Assembly (NCBI GenBank): GCA_944390115.1
Contig: CALXOW010000028.1
Location: 1-39,063, forward strand
DNA from: an uncultured Anaerobiospirillum sp.
GTDB lineage: Bacteria > Pseudomonadota > Gammaproteobacteria > Enterobacterales > Succinivibrionaceae
Reading direction: 5' to 3'
Length of the DNA: 39,063 bases
Positions 1 through 10,047 of this stretch are shown piece by piece. Both the position numbers and the translations under genes were made by a program. The notes beneath the pieces are model-generated. The model had not been told where the DNA came from. It saw only the letters and a program-made list of their open reading frames with translations, and searched no databases. Numbering within the stretch: position 1 is the first letter of the stretch; each line of letters opens with the position of its first letter.

Positions 1-60
1 CAATCTCCTATTGTGATCGAACAGTGATGCTGTTATTATACACCAAATGAAAAAATTTAT
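1..60 (-). promoter_or_regulatory. Leftward promoter and RBS for a gene outside the window
   Basis: Read on the minus strand, a perfect TATAAT (complement of 35-40) is followed by an inverted repeat AACAG-N5-CTGTT (20-34) and then TAGGAG ending near base 5, which is a ribosome binding site for a gene starting just beyond the left edge. The inverted repeat sits where an operator would overlap the transcription start. The rest of 61-311 holds no gene. It is the leader of the chemoreceptor at 312, and I see no convincing promoter motif for that gene in it. Confidence 0.5.
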
Positions 61-311
61 GTTAACCTGTACTAGCGTTAATTACGCTACAAAATGGGGC
101 AGCGACGCCCTAGCAAGCTTAAATTGCCCGGACTCAGTGCACAAATTTGAGCTCAAACTAACCTGAAGCGAGGGCCTACCCACGGATCAAGCGGTTCGGG
201 GCATATTTTAAGCATCTAGTGGACTATCGTGAGCGTTGCGCTTTGTGCAATCAGCTGTTGTGTTGCGTCCATCCTACCTAGTCTTGACTTGGGTGGTAAT
301 GGGGGTTTGTG

Positions 312-1976
312 ATGAAGTTCTTTTACGATTTGAGCACTAAGACCAAACTCTTGGTGTGTTTTACCATTGTGATCGCGATTAACTTAATCATTTCGATCAC
401 CACTCTGACTTCCTTAAACCAGGTCAATAAGGCCGCTGAGGAAATCGATGGCGTCCTCAATGCCGCATTTTCGCGCACCTTCACTGTCCAAGAAGCATTA
501 GAAAAGACCCAATTCAGCTTCAGCACGGGCCTCAACATGCTCTATTTCGACTACGATGAGAAGATGTTAGAGCGCGATGCTCCTCAGCTGATCGCCGATA
601 TTAAAACCCGCGTTAACGCGCTCAATCCTGACTTCCTGGGTACCCAGGAATATCGCGATTTGTGCCTTGAGGTCAAACAAGCGGCCTTAAATAGCGTTAA
701 GATCCTCGAAGAGCGCGTCATGCCAAAGATCCAGCGCGATGCCTTCTCTGATGCTAACTCGACTTTCACCACCGAAGTCTATCCGGGGCTGGCCCGCGCG
801 ATTAGCGCCTGTTCTGCCCTCTATAAGATCCAGACTCAGCATTGCTTAAGCCTGACCCAAGCGGCCTCCGATTCCACTATTGTCTTCGTCGACTCCATCT
901 TAACGGTGGTCGGTGTCATTATGGCCCTGATCTGCGCCTTCTTTATGAGCAATTACATTGCACGCGCCTTGAAGGAGCAGACCGACGTCTTAAATACCTT
1001 GGCCACCGGCAACTTCTCGGAGCACATCAAGGGCGGCTATGCCGACGAGTTTGGCAAGAGCCACGATATTATCCGCAAGACCCGCGACTCCTTGGGCAAG
1101 ATTATCAATATGACCAAGGATGAGTGCGCCAAGCTCCAAGGCGAGATGCGCAATTTACAAGATATCTCGCACAACTTTGCCAATATGGCCAGCGATATTC
1201 AAAATCAGGCCGTTACTGTAGCTGCTGCCGCCAACCAAATGGTCTCGACCACGCAGGATATTGCCCGCAACTGTGAGACCGCTGCTGCTGGCTCGACCCG
1301 CTGCAAGGAAATCTCCAGCACTGGTTTAGATACGGTGCAACAGGCGATCGACAATATCCGCCAGCAAAGCGTACACACTCGTGACAATGCCGCTAAGATC
1401 GAAAGCTTAGCCAAGCAAACCAACGACATTGGCTCGATTGTCTCGACGATTGACGATATCGCGGCCCAGACCAACCTCTTGGCCTTAAATGCTGCGATTG
1501 AGGCGGCACGTGCCGGTGAGGCGGGCCGTGGTTTTGCCGTGGTCGCCGATGAGGTGCGCGCCCTGGCCTCACGCACCACTGCCTCGACCCAAGAAATCTC
1601 GCAGATGGTCAAGAACGTCCAAGCTGAGGCCAAGAATGCGACTGACTCGATCAATGCCTCGGTGGTCAATATGGACACGGTCGCTAATGATGCCAGCCAC
1701 ATTATGGATATCTTCAACGATATCTCGGCTCATGTTAGCGACGTCAACACCCAAATCACCCAGATTGCGACCGCCGCCGAAGAGCAGACTACCGCCACCA
1801 GCGAAATCTCGGCGCATATGCAAAACGTATCGCAGATGACCGGTGATATGGCCCAAGACGCTGACCACCAGTACAAGTCGATGGATAGCGCCTACAACGA
1901 TCTCACCGACCTGGCCAAGGCCTTATCCTTCTTTAAGACCCGCGCCAACCAGCGTGACCCACAGCCCCACGCTTAA
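312..1976 (+). CDS. Methyl-accepting chemotaxis protein (first paralogue)
   Basis: Transmembrane chemoreceptor of 554 residues that relays periplasmic ligand binding to CheA/CheW. The first membrane segment is about residues 13-33, followed by a helical periplasmic sensor of about 155 residues, a second membrane segment near 192-215, a HAMP linker, then a long cytoplasmic coiled coil. The near-invariant signalling tip lies at about 373-422 and includes [20 protein letters not shown]. There is no NWETF-like CheR tether at the C-terminus. ATG 312 is preferred over the overlapping GTG at 309 because of its spacing from the G-rich ribosome site. It is convergent with ureG and strongly similar to the receptor at 13719 on the other side of the urease operon. 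The ligand is unknown; urea or ammonium is only a guess from the context. Confidence 0.93.
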   Translation: MKFFYDLSTKTKLLVCFTIVIAINLIISITTLTSLNQVNKAAEEIDGVLNAAFSRTFTVQEALEKTQFSFSTGLNMLYFDYDEKMLERDAPQLIADIKTRVNALNPDFLGTQEYRDLCLEVKQAALNSVKILEERVMPKIQRDAFSDANSTFTTEVYPGLARAISACSALYKIQTQHCLSLTQAASDSTIVFVDSILTVVGVIMALICAFFMSNYIARALKEQTDVLNTLATGNFSEHIKGGYADEFGKSHDIIRKTRDSLGKIINMTKDECAKLQGEMRNLQDISHNFANMASDIQNQAVTVAAAANQMVSTTQDIARNCETAAAGSTRCKEISSTGLDTVQQAIDNIRQQSVHTRDNAAKIESLAKQTNDIGSIVSTIDDIAAQTNLLALNAAIEAARAGEAGRGFAVVADEVRALASRTTASTQEISQMVKNVQAEAKNATDSINASVVNMDTVANDASHIMDIFNDISAHVSDVNTQITQIATAAEEQTTATSEISAHMQNVSQMTGDMAQDADHQYKSMDSAYNDLTDLAKALSFFKTRANQRDPQPHA

Positions 1977-2017
1977 CCTCTGCGTCCAGCATTAAGCTCA
2001 GTTTTGTGAGCTCCCCC

Positions 2018-2050
2018 GCGCCCCAAGCCCCAGCTTGGGGCGCTTTGTTT
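2018..2050 (+). terminator. Intrinsic terminator after the first chemoreceptor
   Basis: An 11-bp perfect stem GCGCCCCAAGC / GCTTGGGGCGC with a four-base loop is followed by TTTGTTTT. It lies 40 bases after the receptor stop and ends transcription on the plus strand. There is no A-run on the left side, so it does not look bidirectional for ureG. Confidence 0.85.
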
Positions 2051-2196
2051 TAGCGCGTGTCCTCCCCTAGCAGGGCTCACGTCCGTACAGGGACTCCGGG
2101 CTTGCGCGCTCGTCCGTGCTTGGGCTCCGAGCTGGGGCGCTCGTCCGTGTGCCCCAAGCTTGGAGTCATGTCCACGGTTTGTGGGATGAGGCCAGA

Positions 2197-2811
2197 TTAG
2201 CGCGCGGCTAACATACCGCGATCAACGATAAAATTGATAATTTGATCGAGGCCTTGTCCGGTGAGCATATTGGCAAAGATAAAGGGACGTTCACCGCGCA
2301 TGCGCTCAGAGTCGCGCGCCATCACCTCCAATGAGGCATTTACTAGAGGCGCTAAATCGATCTTATTGATGATCAAGAGGTCGGACTTGGTGATACCAGG
2401 GCCGCCCTTGCGCGGAATCTTATCACCCCCACTCACATCGATAATGTAGAGCGTGAGATCTGCCAGCTCCGGCGAAAAGGTCGCCGAGAGATTATCCCCT
2501 CCGGATTCAATAAAGATCAGCTCTAAACCGGGGTGGCGCTGCACCATCGCGTCAACTGCCTCTAAATTCATCGAGGCGTCCTCACGAATCGCGGTGTGCG
2601 GGCAGCCACCGGTCTCCACGCCCATAATGCGATCTTGGGGCAGCGCTTCGTGCTTGAGCAAAAACTCCGCGTCCTCCTTGGTGTAGATATCGTTGGTGAT
2701 AGCAGCTAAGTTGTACTTATCACGCAGCGCACAGCATAGGTTTAAGAGCAAGGCAGTTTTGCCCGAACCCACCGGGCCGCCGATGCCGACGCGCAGCAAG
2801 TCATGTGACAT
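2197..2811 (-). CDS. ureG: Urease accessory GTPase UreG
   Basis: SIMIBI-class GTPase of 204 residues that powers nickel delivery into apo-urease as part of the UreD-UreF-UreG complex. The P-loop GPVGSGKT is near residues 12-19. The [16 protein letters not shown] block contains the Cys-Pro-His motif that binds nickel, and NKIDLAP is the guanine-specificity motif. Length and motif order are normal for the family. It is the last gene of the urea operon, 41 bases after ureF, with an AAGGAC ribosome site. No clear terminator follows it. Confidence 0.97.
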   Translation of the reverse strand: MSHDLLRVGIGGPVGSGKTALLLNLCCALRDKYNLAAITNDIYTKEDAEFLLKHEALPQDRIMGVETGGCPHTAIREDASMNLEAVDAMVQRHPGLELIFIESGGDNLSATFSPELADLTLYIIDVSGGDKIPRKGGPGITKSDLLIINKIDLAPLVNASLEVMARDSERMRGERPFIFANMLTGQGLDQIINFIVDRGMLAAR

Positions 2812-2852
2812 AGGGGAAGTCCTTTCTTTTGGGTCTTTTTTTTCTTTTGGAT

Positions 2853-3515
2853 TTAACTACGAAAAAGGCGTGTGTACTGGCTTTCATGCTGGCAGCTCAG
2901 CTGCATCAAGCCCGGCAACGCTGTGCCGATAGCCTCATCGCTCAGACTCATGGCCCGTTGGGCCGCTTGGGTAAGCTGCGGCATGAGAGCTAAGAGCACC
3001 TGTTGGCCTTGAGTTTGGCCTAAGGGCAAAACCTTGCACGCCACCGTCACTAGATTTTGCGCCCAAGCAAGGGCAAAGGCCGCCAGCACAGCGTCTGGGG
3101 CGAGCTCTCTTGCCGCAAGGGCCCAGGCCGCGACATAGCCCAAATCTAAGCTGTACGCCCAGTCAGGGCAGAGGTCGGTGCGGCGCAGCAGACGCAATAG
3201 CGCCCGCCCCAGATGCTCCTCTTCGGCTAGCAGCTCACGCGTGCCGCGCCCGGCCTTAACCCAAGCATCCAGCTGCTCAACCTGATCCTGATCTGCCTGA
3301 TGGGCGGCCGCTTGCAGGCGCTTTAGTAAAGGCAAATCAAAGGTCGTAAGACCGTAGTGCAGCTGTACCTCAAGATAGTCCTTGAACTCTTCTTGATTGG
3401 GGATCAGCCCTTGGCTAATGGCGCTTTCTAGGCCCTGCGACCAAGCAAAGGCACCAATGGGCAAGCTAGGTGCGCAGAGCCAATTGAGCCGCAGTATTTC
3501 AGTGATGGTGAGCAT
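2853..3515 (-). CDS. ureF: Urease accessory protein UreF
   Basis: All-helical maturation factor of about 220 residues that bridges UreD and UreG and gates GTP hydrolysis during nickel insertion. The N-terminal signature [13 protein letters not shown] is the family hallmark. I place the start at ATG 3515 (MLTITEIL), since UreF proteins begin shortly before the LRLN helix; an in-frame start at 3560 would lie deeper inside ureE. With this start the gene overlaps the ureE end by 17 bases, so translation is probably coupled. Confidence 0.94.
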   Translation of the reverse strand: MLTITEILRLNWLCAPSLPIGAFAWSQGLESAISQGLIPNQEEFKDYLEVQLHYGLTTFDLPLLKRLQAAAHQADQDQVEQLDAWVKAGRGTRELLAEEEHLGRALLRLLRRTDLCPDWAYSLDLGYVAAWALAARELAPDAVLAAFALAWAQNLVTVACKVLPLGQTQGQQVLLALMPQLTQAAQRAMSLSDEAIGTALPGLMQLSCQHESQYTRLFRS

Positions 3516-3951
3516 GGTGATGATAGGCCCCACTTTCTGGGACAAAGGGGCGCTCTTCAATCCGCACAGTGAGCCCCAGCTTAGGACAGAGCTCGGCTAA
3601 CACCGCATCAGGCAAAAAGGCGAGCTCTAAATCCCTAATCTCTAAGGGCACATGGCGATTGCCCAAGTGATAACAAGCCTTAGCAAAGATCAGTGGATCC
3701 GTGCAGCTGGCAACATAGACCTCTTCTGCGGCTGGAATCACTAAGACCTTGGTACCACTTTCACTTTCCAAGATCTCATAAGGACGCATAATAGTACCGG
3801 TAGGCAAAAAGATCCCGGCGTGGCTGCCATCGCTTAAGGTGACCTTTTGCCGCGTCACCGCGCGATGCTGGGCATCCAAGGTCAGAGCTAACTGCGGTAA
3901 TTGGGCGCTCGGGTCGACATTGAGGCCAAGATTGCGAACAAATTTTTCCAT
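3499..3951 (-). CDS. ureE: Urease nickel metallochaperone UreE
   Basis: A 150-residue nickel-binding chaperone that hands Ni(II) to UreG. It has the usual N-terminal peptide-binding half and C-terminal metal-binding half and ends in a histidine-rich tail (AYHHHAHHH), the site of extra nickel binding in many UreE proteins. The ribosome site AGGAG lies six bases before the ATG. It sits between ureC (9-base gap) and ureF (overlap) in the operon. Confidence 0.95.
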   Translation of the reverse strand: MEKFVRNLGLNVDPSAQLPQLALTLDAQHRAVTRQKVTLSDGSHAGIFLPTGTIMRPYEILESESGTKVLVIPAAEEVYVASCTDPLIFAKACYHLGNRHVPLEIRDLELAFLPDAVLAELCPKLGLTVRIEERPFVPESGAYHHHAHHH

Positions 3952-3960
3952 TACTTGCTC

Positions 3961-5670
3961 CTAAAACAGGAAATAGCGCTGGGCCATAGGCAGAACCTGA
4001 GCGGGCTCACAGGTTAAGAGCTCACCGTCGGCCCGTACTTCGTAAGTCTGGGGATTAACTTCAATGTGCGGCATGGCGGCGTTGAGGTACATATCGCTTT
4101 TGGTCAAATGACGCGTGTTATGACAGGCGACAAAATCCCTGATACAACCTTGGTTCCTGAGGTCATTAAGATGGCCGCTCTCTAAAAAAGCCTGTGAGGT
4201 AAAGGTAACACTCAGACGAGCCCGCGCTTTGCCCCGGCCGCCAAACATATAGCGGGTGTAAACCGGCTGCGGAGTGGGGATCGAAGCATTGATATCGCCC
4301 ATCTGGGCGAGCGCAATCACGCCACTTTTGAGCACCAGTGAGGGCTTGACCCCAAAGAAGGCGGGACGCCATAACACCAAGTCAGCCAGCTTACCGACAC
4401 TGACCGAGCCAATTAAGTCGGACATGCCGTGAGTGATCGCCGGGTTTAACGTGTACTTAGCGATATAACGGCGGCAGCGCAGGTTATCGTTATCCCCATC
4501 TTCTGGCAGGGGACCGCGCTGCACCTTCATCTTGGCGGCGGTTTGCCAGCAACGGGTGATCACCTCGCCCACCCGTCCCATAGCCTGAGAATCAGATGAG
4601 AACATCGAAAGCACGCCCATATCCTGCAAGATATCTTCAGCGGCAATAGTCTCACGGCGGATACGTGAATCGGCAAAGGCCAAGTCCTCCGGCAAGCGCG
4701 GATTTAAGTGATGGCAGACCATGAGCATGTCAAGGTGCTCATCCACCGTATTGACCGTGTAAGGACGGGTGGGGTTAGTGGAGGACGGCAAGACATTGGG
4801 TAAGGAGCAGGCTTTGATAATATCGGGGGCATGGCCGCCGCCTGCGCCTTCGGTGTGATAGGTGTGGATCGTACGACCAGCAAATGCAGCAATCGTATCT
4901 TCGACAAAGCCTGCTTCATTTAAGGTGTCAGTATGAATGGCCACCTGCACATCGTATTGATCGGCGACCTGCAAGCAGGTATCGATAGCTTGCGGGGTAC
5001 TGCCCCAGTCTTCGTGCAGTTTAAGGCCACAAGCACCTGCCTTAATTTGCTCCGCTAAAGCCGCATGGTTGGAGCTATTGCCCTTACCCAAGAGGCCAAG
5101 ATTGACCGGCGCTTCGTCTAAAGCTAAGAACATCGCGCTTAAGTTATAAGCACCGGGGGTACAAGTGGTGGCATTGGTGCCGGTGGCAGGTCCAGTGCCA
5201 CCTCCCACCATAGTGGTGATGCCCGCCGCAATAGCCTCATCCATTTGCTGCGGGGCGATAAAGTGGATATGGCTATCCATCCCGCCTGCGGTCACAATCA
5301 TATTTTCACCAGCGATGATCTCAGTAGAAGCGCCGATATTGATCGTGACGCCCGACTGAATCGCCGGATTGCCCGCCTTACCTAAGGCAGCAATCAGGCC
5401 ATCCTTGATGCCGATATCGCATTTGAAGATACCGTAGGCATCAAGGACGATAGCGTTGGTGATCACTGTGTCCATACAGTCTCGACGTAGGAGGGCACTT
5501 TGCCCCATGCCATCGCGGATAACCTTGCCCCCGCCGAAGACGGCTTCCTCGCCATAACGCGTCAAATCCTGCTCGATTTCGATCAAAAGATCGGTATCCG
5601 CCAGACGAATCTTATCGCCCACAGTGGGGCCATAAAGACCAGCGTATTGAGTCCGAGATACGGTCAGCAT
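3961..5670 (-). CDS. ureC: Urease alpha subunit UreC
   Basis: Catalytic subunit that hydrolyses urea to ammonia and carbamate at a dinuclear nickel centre in the cytoplasm. At 569 residues it is full length. Every active-site residue is in the canonical position: His134 and His136 (HIHF), Lys217 to be carbamylated and His219 ([10 protein letters not shown]), His246, His272, the catalytic flap His320 (CHHLNP) and Asp360 (SSDSQAMGR). It is therefore predicted to be active once matured. It overlaps the end of ureB by seven bases, which fits equal synthesis of the subunits. Confidence 0.98.
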   Translation of the reverse strand: MLTVSRTQYAGLYGPTVGDKIRLADTDLLIEIEQDLTRYGEEAVFGGGKVIRDGMGQSALLRRDCMDTVITNAIVLDAYGIFKCDIGIKDGLIAALGKAGNPAIQSGVTINIGASTEIIAGENMIVTAGGMDSHIHFIAPQQMDEAIAAGITTMVGGGTGPATGTNATTCTPGAYNLSAMFLALDEAPVNLGLLGKGNSSNHAALAEQIKAGACGLKLHEDWGSTPQAIDTCLQVADQYDVQVAIHTDTLNEAGFVEDTIAAFAGRTIHTYHTEGAGGGHAPDIIKACSLPNVLPSSTNPTRPYTVNTVDEHLDMLMVCHHLNPRLPEDLAFADSRIRRETIAAEDILQDMGVLSMFSSDSQAMGRVGEVITRCWQTAAKMKVQRGPLPEDGDNDNLRCRRYIAKYTLNPAITHGMSDLIGSVSVGKLADLVLWRPAFFGVKPSLVLKSGVIALAQMGDINASIPTPQPVYTRYMFGGRGKARARLSVTFTSQAFLESGHLNDLRNQGCIRDFVACHNTRHLTKSDMYLNAAMPHIEVNPQTYEVRADGELLTCEPAQVLPMAQRYFLF

Positions 5671-5984
5671 TGTTTTTTCTCCAGCAGGCCCATCACCTCA
5701 CCGCGAAAGCCTATGACGATGCGGCTGCCCTCATAGGGCACTAACTCAACCTCACGCTCGACCCCTGGCTCAAAGCGCACCGCCGTCCCGGCCGGGATAT
5801 TAAGGCGCATGCCATATGCCTGGGCCCGCTCAAACTCCAGCGCCGGATTAACTTCGTAAAAATGATAATGTGAGCCTACTTGCACCGGACGGTCGGCACT
5901 ATTAGCGACCACCAGCTTGATCGTGGGACGACCGGCATTGAGCACAATCGATTCGTCTTTTAGGATATATTCACCAGGAACCAT
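5664..5984 (-). CDS. ureB: Urease beta subunit UreB
   Basis: Small structural subunit of 106 residues that packs with UreA and UreC in the (UreABC)3 enzyme. It shows the family opening (M.PGEY) and the [15 protein letters not shown] core, followed by GFRGEVMG near the end. A strong AGGAGG ribosome site precedes the ATG. It begins eight bases after ureA and overlaps ureC. The separate UreA and UreB subunits are the common bacterial arrangement, not the fused Helicobacter type. Confidence 0.97.
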   Translation of the reverse strand: MVPGEYILKDESIVLNAGRPTIKLVVANSADRPVQVGSHYHFYEVNPALEFERAQAYGMRLNIPAGTAVRFEPGVEREVELVPYEGSRIVIGFRGEVMGLLEKKQC

Positions 5985-5992
5985 GGAACCTC

Positions 5993-6295
5993 CTAAACAA
6001 TGGGATCGTGAATGGTGACGAGCTTGGTGCCATCAGGGAAGGTGGCCTCAACCTGCACTTCGTGCAACATCTCAGGCACGCCCTCCATCACGTCAGCGGC
6101 CGTCAAGAGGTTGCGGCATTCGCTCATAAGCTGCGCCACGGTCTTGCCATCGCGCGCACCTTCGAGCACGGCAAAGCTCACATAAGCACACGCCTCGGGG
6201 TAATTGAGCTTAAGCCCCCGCTGCTTGCGCCGCTCCGCTAAGAGCGCAGCGGTAACCAAGAGCAGTTTGTCTTTTTCACGCGGTAATAAATCCAT
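5993..6295 (-). CDS. ureA: Urease gamma subunit UreA
   Basis: Structural subunit of 100 residues, the standard length. The N-terminal helix bundle ([10 protein letters not shown]), LNYPEA and the C-terminal [14 protein letters not shown] are typical of the family. The start follows GAGGA by seven bases. It lies 13 bases after ureD and 8 before ureB, in the order ureDABCEFG also seen in many gammaproteobacteria. Confidence 0.97.
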   Translation of the reverse strand: MDLLPREKDKLLLVTAALLAERRKQRGLKLNYPEACAYVSFAVLEGARDGKTVAQLMSECRNLLTAADVMEGVPEMLHEVQVEATFPDGTKLVTIHDPIV

Positions 6296-6308
6296 ACAAA
6301 CATCCTCG

Positions 6309-7190
6309 TTAGCAATTCTTAATACGCAGCGGCCGCGCCGCCAGCTTGGTCAGTACCGGCCGCACCTGGGCCCACAAATCAAAGATCCAGCGTTCAGCTG
6401 TGGCGACACTAGAGCCTAAGTAGCGCCCGATCAGCATTGCGTGCAAAGAGGTCACTCCCAGCCCTTGGCCGTTGAGCTTGGCGGCAAGTTGCTCTAAGGC
6501 GGCGCCCTCATCGTGTGGCCCCACCGCATAAAAGGTACTGAGCACCGTGGCCCCACCCCAGCCACAGTTTGCGGCCAATAGTCTTTGGTCTTGCGGTAAG
6601 GTAAGCTGCAAGTGCTCGTTTAAAAGCAAGTGCCCGTTGCGCCAAATTACCGCGCGCTGACTGAGTGCGCCCTGAGTAAAGGGCTGAGCACCAACCTTGC
6701 GCCCTAAGACCAAGGTTTCGGCCCCGATAAAGACCCCCTTGCCACTTAACTCAACCTCCAGGCTCAAGTGAGCTTGTGCCCGATCAAAGACAATAGTCTC
6801 GGCCGGTAAGTACTCCAGCACGGAGTCGGTGACCGTCAGGTGCACCGCTTGACGCTGAGGCACCGCATACTGGTCTGTACCATAGACCATGGTTGCTGCT
6901 GGGGTGGTCACCAATAAACGCGCTTGAGGCTCAGTAGTCAGAGCGATACGGAGATCATCACCACTGACTAAACCGCCCGGGGGATGAAGTAAGATCGCCT
7001 CTGCCGGTAAGACCCCCTGATACGGCGGCTCAGGATAGAGGAGCGCCTTGAGGTTTAAGGGCCCCTCAAAGTCGAGCTTAGTGAGCACCGTCTTGCCTCG
7101 ACGCACCGCACAAGTGGCGTTTAAGCGCGCCGACCAATGACGCTGATCGGTGAACTCATGACCACAAGGAGCGGACTGAACACTGGTCAT
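6309..7190 (-). CDS. ureD: Urease accessory protein UreD
   Basis: Maturation scaffold of 293 residues that binds apo-UreABC and, with UreF and UreG, forms the route for nickel. The [21 protein letters not shown] region and later segments such as [12 protein letters not shown] match the UreD/UreH family. The ATG is two bases beyond the urtE stop and has only a weak ribosome site, so it may depend on translation through urtE. This tight junction joins the transporter and enzyme halves of the operon. Confidence 0.95.
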   Translation of the reverse strand: MTSVQSAPCGHEFTDQRHWSARLNATCAVRRGKTVLTKLDFEGPLNLKALLYPEPPYQGVLPAEAILLHPPGGLVSGDDLRIALTTEPQARLLVTTPAATMVYGTDQYAVPQRQAVHLTVTDSVLEYLPAETIVFDRAQAHLSLEVELSGKGVFIGAETLVLGRKVGAQPFTQGALSQRAVIWRNGHLLLNEHLQLTLPQDQRLLAANCGWGGATVLSTFYAVGPHDEGAALEQLAAKLNGQGLGVTSLHAMLIGRYLGSSVATAERWIFDLWAQVRPVLTKLAARPLRIKNC

Positions 7191-7192
7191 GA

Positions 7193-7888
7193 CTAGACAC
7201 TCAAGAAGCGCTTAACCGTGGCATCGTCAAGCTGTGCCATCAAGCCAGTGGCCGCAATTGCGCCCCGCTCCATAATGGCAAAGCTATCAGCCATGCGCCG
7301 GGCAAAAGGCAACTTTTGCTCGACCAATAAGACGGTGAGCCCCAAGGAGGCATTGAGCTTGCGCACCGTCGCCGCAATCTCAGCGGTGATATTAGGCTGA
7401 ATACCCTCGGTGGGCTCATCTAAGACCAAGAGCTCAGGCGAGGTGAGCAAGGCACGGGCAATGGCAAGCTGTTGCTGCTGCCCACCGGACAAGTCGCCGC
7501 CTCTACGATTTAGCATTTCTTTGAGCACCGGGAAGTAGTCAAAGACGAAAGCTGGGATATGGCGACGGTCGTTTTTACCAATCCCCATACCGACGCGCAG
7601 ATTTTCCTCAATGGTAAGGAGCGGAAAGATCTGACGGCCTTGCGGAACATAACCTAAGCCCAGGCGCGCACGCTCTTCGGGGCTTAATCGAGCGATATCC
7701 TTACCCTTGAAGGTGATAGTTCCGCTTTTAATCGGCAAAAGGCCCATCAAGCACTTGAGCAAGGTGGTCTTACCCACGCCGTTGCGTCCCATCAAGCAAG
7801 TGCATTGACCTTGCGGCACTTTGAGGCATACATCGCGCAAGATATGGCTTTGGTCGTAGTACTGATTGACTTGAGAAAACTCGAGCAT
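7193..7888 (-). CDS. urtE: Urea ABC transporter ATPase UrtE
   Basis: Second ATPase of the urea importer, 231 residues, of the LivF type. The Walker A motif GRNGVGKTT, the signature LSGGQQQQ and the Walker B motif LLVLDEP are all present. It would pair with UrtD under the UrtB/UrtC permeases at the inner membrane. The ribosome site GGAGGG overlaps the end of urtD, so the two are coupled. Confidence 0.95.
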   Translation of the reverse strand: MLEFSQVNQYYDQSHILRDVCLKVPQGQCTCLMGRNGVGKTTLLKCLMGLLPIKSGTITFKGKDIARLSPEERARLGLGYVPQGRQIFPLLTIEENLRVGMGIGKNDRRHIPAFVFDYFPVLKEMLNRRGGDLSGGQQQQLAIARALLTSPELLVLDEPTEGIQPNITAEIAATVRKLNASLGLTVLLVEQKLPFARRMADSFAIMERGAIAATGLMAQLDDATVKRFLSV

Positions 7889-8938
7889 TTAGCCCTCCTC
7901 ACGCCCTAAGTAAGCTTCAATAACCTTAGGGTCGGCCTGCACTTGCGCCATCGAGCCTTCGGCCAGCACGGTACCGGAGGCCAAGACCGTGACCTTGTCG
8001 GCGATCTGGCGCACGAACTCCATATCGTGTTCCACCACCATAATGGTGTGCTCGCCCTTGAGCTCATGCAGCAGCTCAATCGTGAGGCCGATTTCCTCGA
8101 CCGTCATACCCGCAACTGGCTCATCTAACATGATAAGCGCAGGTTTTTGCATCAGCAGCATCCCGATCTCCAGCCACTGCTTTTGCCCATGTGAAAGCTT
8201 ACCTGCAAGCTCATTGACATGGCGCTCGAGGCGAATCTTGGTTAGAACGGAATGCAAAAAGGCAAGATCATCTGAACTCAACTTGGCTCTGAGCGTTGCC
8301 AGCACGCCCTTGGCGCACTTTAAGGCGAGCTCGAGGTTCTGCCCTACGGTTAAGGTCTCAAAGACCGAGGGCTTTTGGAATTTACGCCCAATCCCGGCCT
8401 GCACGATATCAACTTCGTCCATCGTCAGGAGGTTGTACATTGCCCGCGGGTCGACATTGCCCTCATGCGGATTAAACCAAGCGCTCCCCTCATCGGGCAC
8501 GGTCTTGCCCGTGAGAATATCCATCATGGTGGTCTTGCCCGCGCCGTTAGGACCAATAAAGCAGCGCAGCTCACCTACACTCAAGTAAAAGGTCAGGTGG
8601 TTTAACGCTTTAAAGCCGTCAAAGCTGACACTCAAGTCCTCGACAAAGAGCGCAATCGAGCGTGAGAGCTGCGGATTGACGCTCAGTTGAGCTGGGCCCA
8701 AGGACCGCATCTGAGCTCGGGTGACAGCACCAAGGTGCACCAGTCCAGGGGCGACCAGCCACGTCTTGCCTGGCCCGAGCGCGGCTTTGGGCCCGAGCGC
8801 TGCTTTTCTGAGAGCTACTGCTTTGTGAAAGGCCGCAGCTTTGTGGAAAGCCGCTGCTTTATTCAGGGCAGCGATATTCTTGAGCGCATTGCCGGTGCGC
8901 GCGGCGCGCTTAGTCAGCTGTTGTACTGATAAGGTCAT
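7889..8938 (-). CDS. urtD: Urea ABC transporter ATPase UrtD with N-terminal extension
   Basis: LivG-type ATPase (349 residues) of the urea importer. The ABC domain begins near residue 96 and has Walker A GPNGAGKTT, a LSHGQKQWLEIG signature and LIMLDEP. The first 95 residues are not part of the usual protein. They are rich in Ala and Lys and contain a short repeat (KAAAFHK twice, then KAALGP twice). The start is well supported: AGGAGG precedes ATG 8938, which overlaps the urtC stop by four bases. The extension is therefore probably translated, with unknown role. Confidence 0.92.
   Translation of the reverse strand: MTLSVQQLTKRAARTGNALKNIAALNKAAAFHKAAAFHKAVALRKAALGPKAALGPGKTWLVAPGLVHLGAVTRAQMRSLGPAQLSVNPQLSRSIALFVEDLSVSFDGFKALNHLTFYLSVGELRCFIGPNGAGKTTMMDILTGKTVPDEGSAWFNPHEGNVDPRAMYNLLTMDEVDIVQAGIGRKFQKPSVFETLTVGQNLELALKCAKGVLATLRAKLSSDDLAFLHSVLTKIRLERHVNELAGKLSHGQKQWLEIGMLLMQKPALIMLDEPVAGMTVEEIGLTIELLHELKGEHTIMVVEHDMEFVRQIADKVTVLASGTVLAEGSMAQVQADPKVIEAYLGREEG
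8765..8866 (-). repeat. Short tandem repeat coding the UrtD extension
   Basis: Degenerate repeat units of about 18-21 bases encode the Ala/Lys-rich run at residues 25-58 of UrtD. The units have drifted in sequence, so this is an old expansion and not an assembly artefact. Confidence 0.65.
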
Positions 8939-10038
8939 GCGGCACCTCCTAAAGCTAACGGGGCTTTTAACTTGGTTTTAAGTTGGGGCAGCAAGCCTAG
9001 TACGCCTTGAGGCATCAAGACCGTGACCACGACGAAGAGCCCGCCCAAGACAAAGAGCCAATAATCTGGAAGTACCTGCGTGAACCAAGTCTTGGCGACA
9101 TGGACCAAGATAGCACCTAACACCGCGCCATAAAGATGGCCGCGTCCGCCTAAGGCCACACAGATAATAATTTCAATTGAGTTGAGCGGTGAGAACTCAC
9201 CGGGGTTAATAATGCCGGCCATCGGGACATAGAGGGCACCGGCCACGCCTGCGATCATGGCTGCTAAGACAAAGACCATGAGCTTGACGTTCTCAACACG
9301 ATAGCCAATGAAGCGGGTACGTGCTTCGGCGTCGCGCACTGCGATGATGAGCCGACCTAAACGCGAAACCAGCACGTATCGAATGACGATGAAGCTGCCT
9401 ATGAGTGCGCCCGCAATGAGGGCAAACAGCGTAAGGCGCGTACCATCGGTGTTTAAGTCAAAGCCCGCGATCGTCTTAAAGCCGGTAAGACCATTGTTAC
9501 CACCCAAACCCAACTCGTTTAAGAAAAAGGCCAGCATCAGACCGTAGGTCAAGGCCTGCGTGATAATGGAAAGATAGACTCCCGAGACGCGCGAGTGGAA
9601 GGTCATCCAGCCAAAGACCCAGGCCAATGCTCCGGGCACCGCAATGATTAATATGATAGTGGCGCCCAGCGAATGAGCACCATACCAATACCACGGCAGC
9701 TCACTGTAGTTCAAAAAGGACATGAACTCGGGCAAGCCCTTGCCTGCGCCTTGCAGCGCTAAGTACATGCCCATGACATAACCGCCCAAGGCAAAGAAAG
9801 CGCAATGACCTAGGGTCAAGATGCCTAAATAGCCCCAGAGCAAGTCCACGGACAAAGCCAAGATGGCATAGCACAAATATTTGCCCAAGGTCGTGACTAC
9901 GAAGATAGGCAGATGGCCCAGCATACCTGGTGGTAACAAAGCAGCTATCACGACCAAGGCCGTGCCCACAGCTACCAAGTAAAGAAAGAGACGACATTTG
10001 CGCGTGAAGAGACGTTCTTGCGGTAAAGTAAAATTCAT
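8935..10038 (-). CDS. urtC: Urea ABC transporter permease UrtC
   Basis: LivM-type inner-membrane permease of 367 residues with many hydrophobic spans. It carries the family segment LWGYLGILTLGHCAFFALGGYVMG near residues 65-88, and the cytoplasmic coupling loop lies around SRLGRLIIAVRDAEARTRFIGY. ATG 10038 is preferred over the GTG at 10041 because AAGGAG is five bases before it. It follows urtB by nine bases and overlaps urtD by four. Confidence 0.95.
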   Translation of the reverse strand: MNFTLPQERLFTRKCRLFLYLVAVGTALVVIAALLPPGMLGHLPIFVVTTLGKYLCYAILALSVDLLWGYLGILTLGHCAFFALGGYVMGMYLALQGAGKGLPEFMSFLNYSELPWYWYGAHSLGATIILIIAVPGALAWVFGWMTFHSRVSGVYLSIITQALTYGLMLAFFLNELGLGGNNGLTGFKTIAGFDLNTDGTRLTLFALIAGALIGSFIVIRYVLVSRLGRLIIAVRDAEARTRFIGYRVENVKLMVFVLAAMIAGVAGALYVPMAGIINPGEFSPLNSIEIIICVALGGRGHLYGAVLGAILVHVAKTWFTQVLPDYWLFVLGGLFVVVTVLMPQGVLGLLPQLKTKLKAPLALGGAA

Positions 10039-10047
10039 CACAGCTCC

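Noticed and set aside
2075-2149. Three imperfect copies of a CTCGTCCGTG motif between MCP and ureG
   Set aside because: Seen at 31-base spacing in GC-rich spacer DNA, but too degenerate and without a stable fold to call a feature.
2137-2165. Terminator candidate for ureG
   Set aside because: A GGGGC/GCCCC stem can be drawn but no T-run follows on the minus strand.
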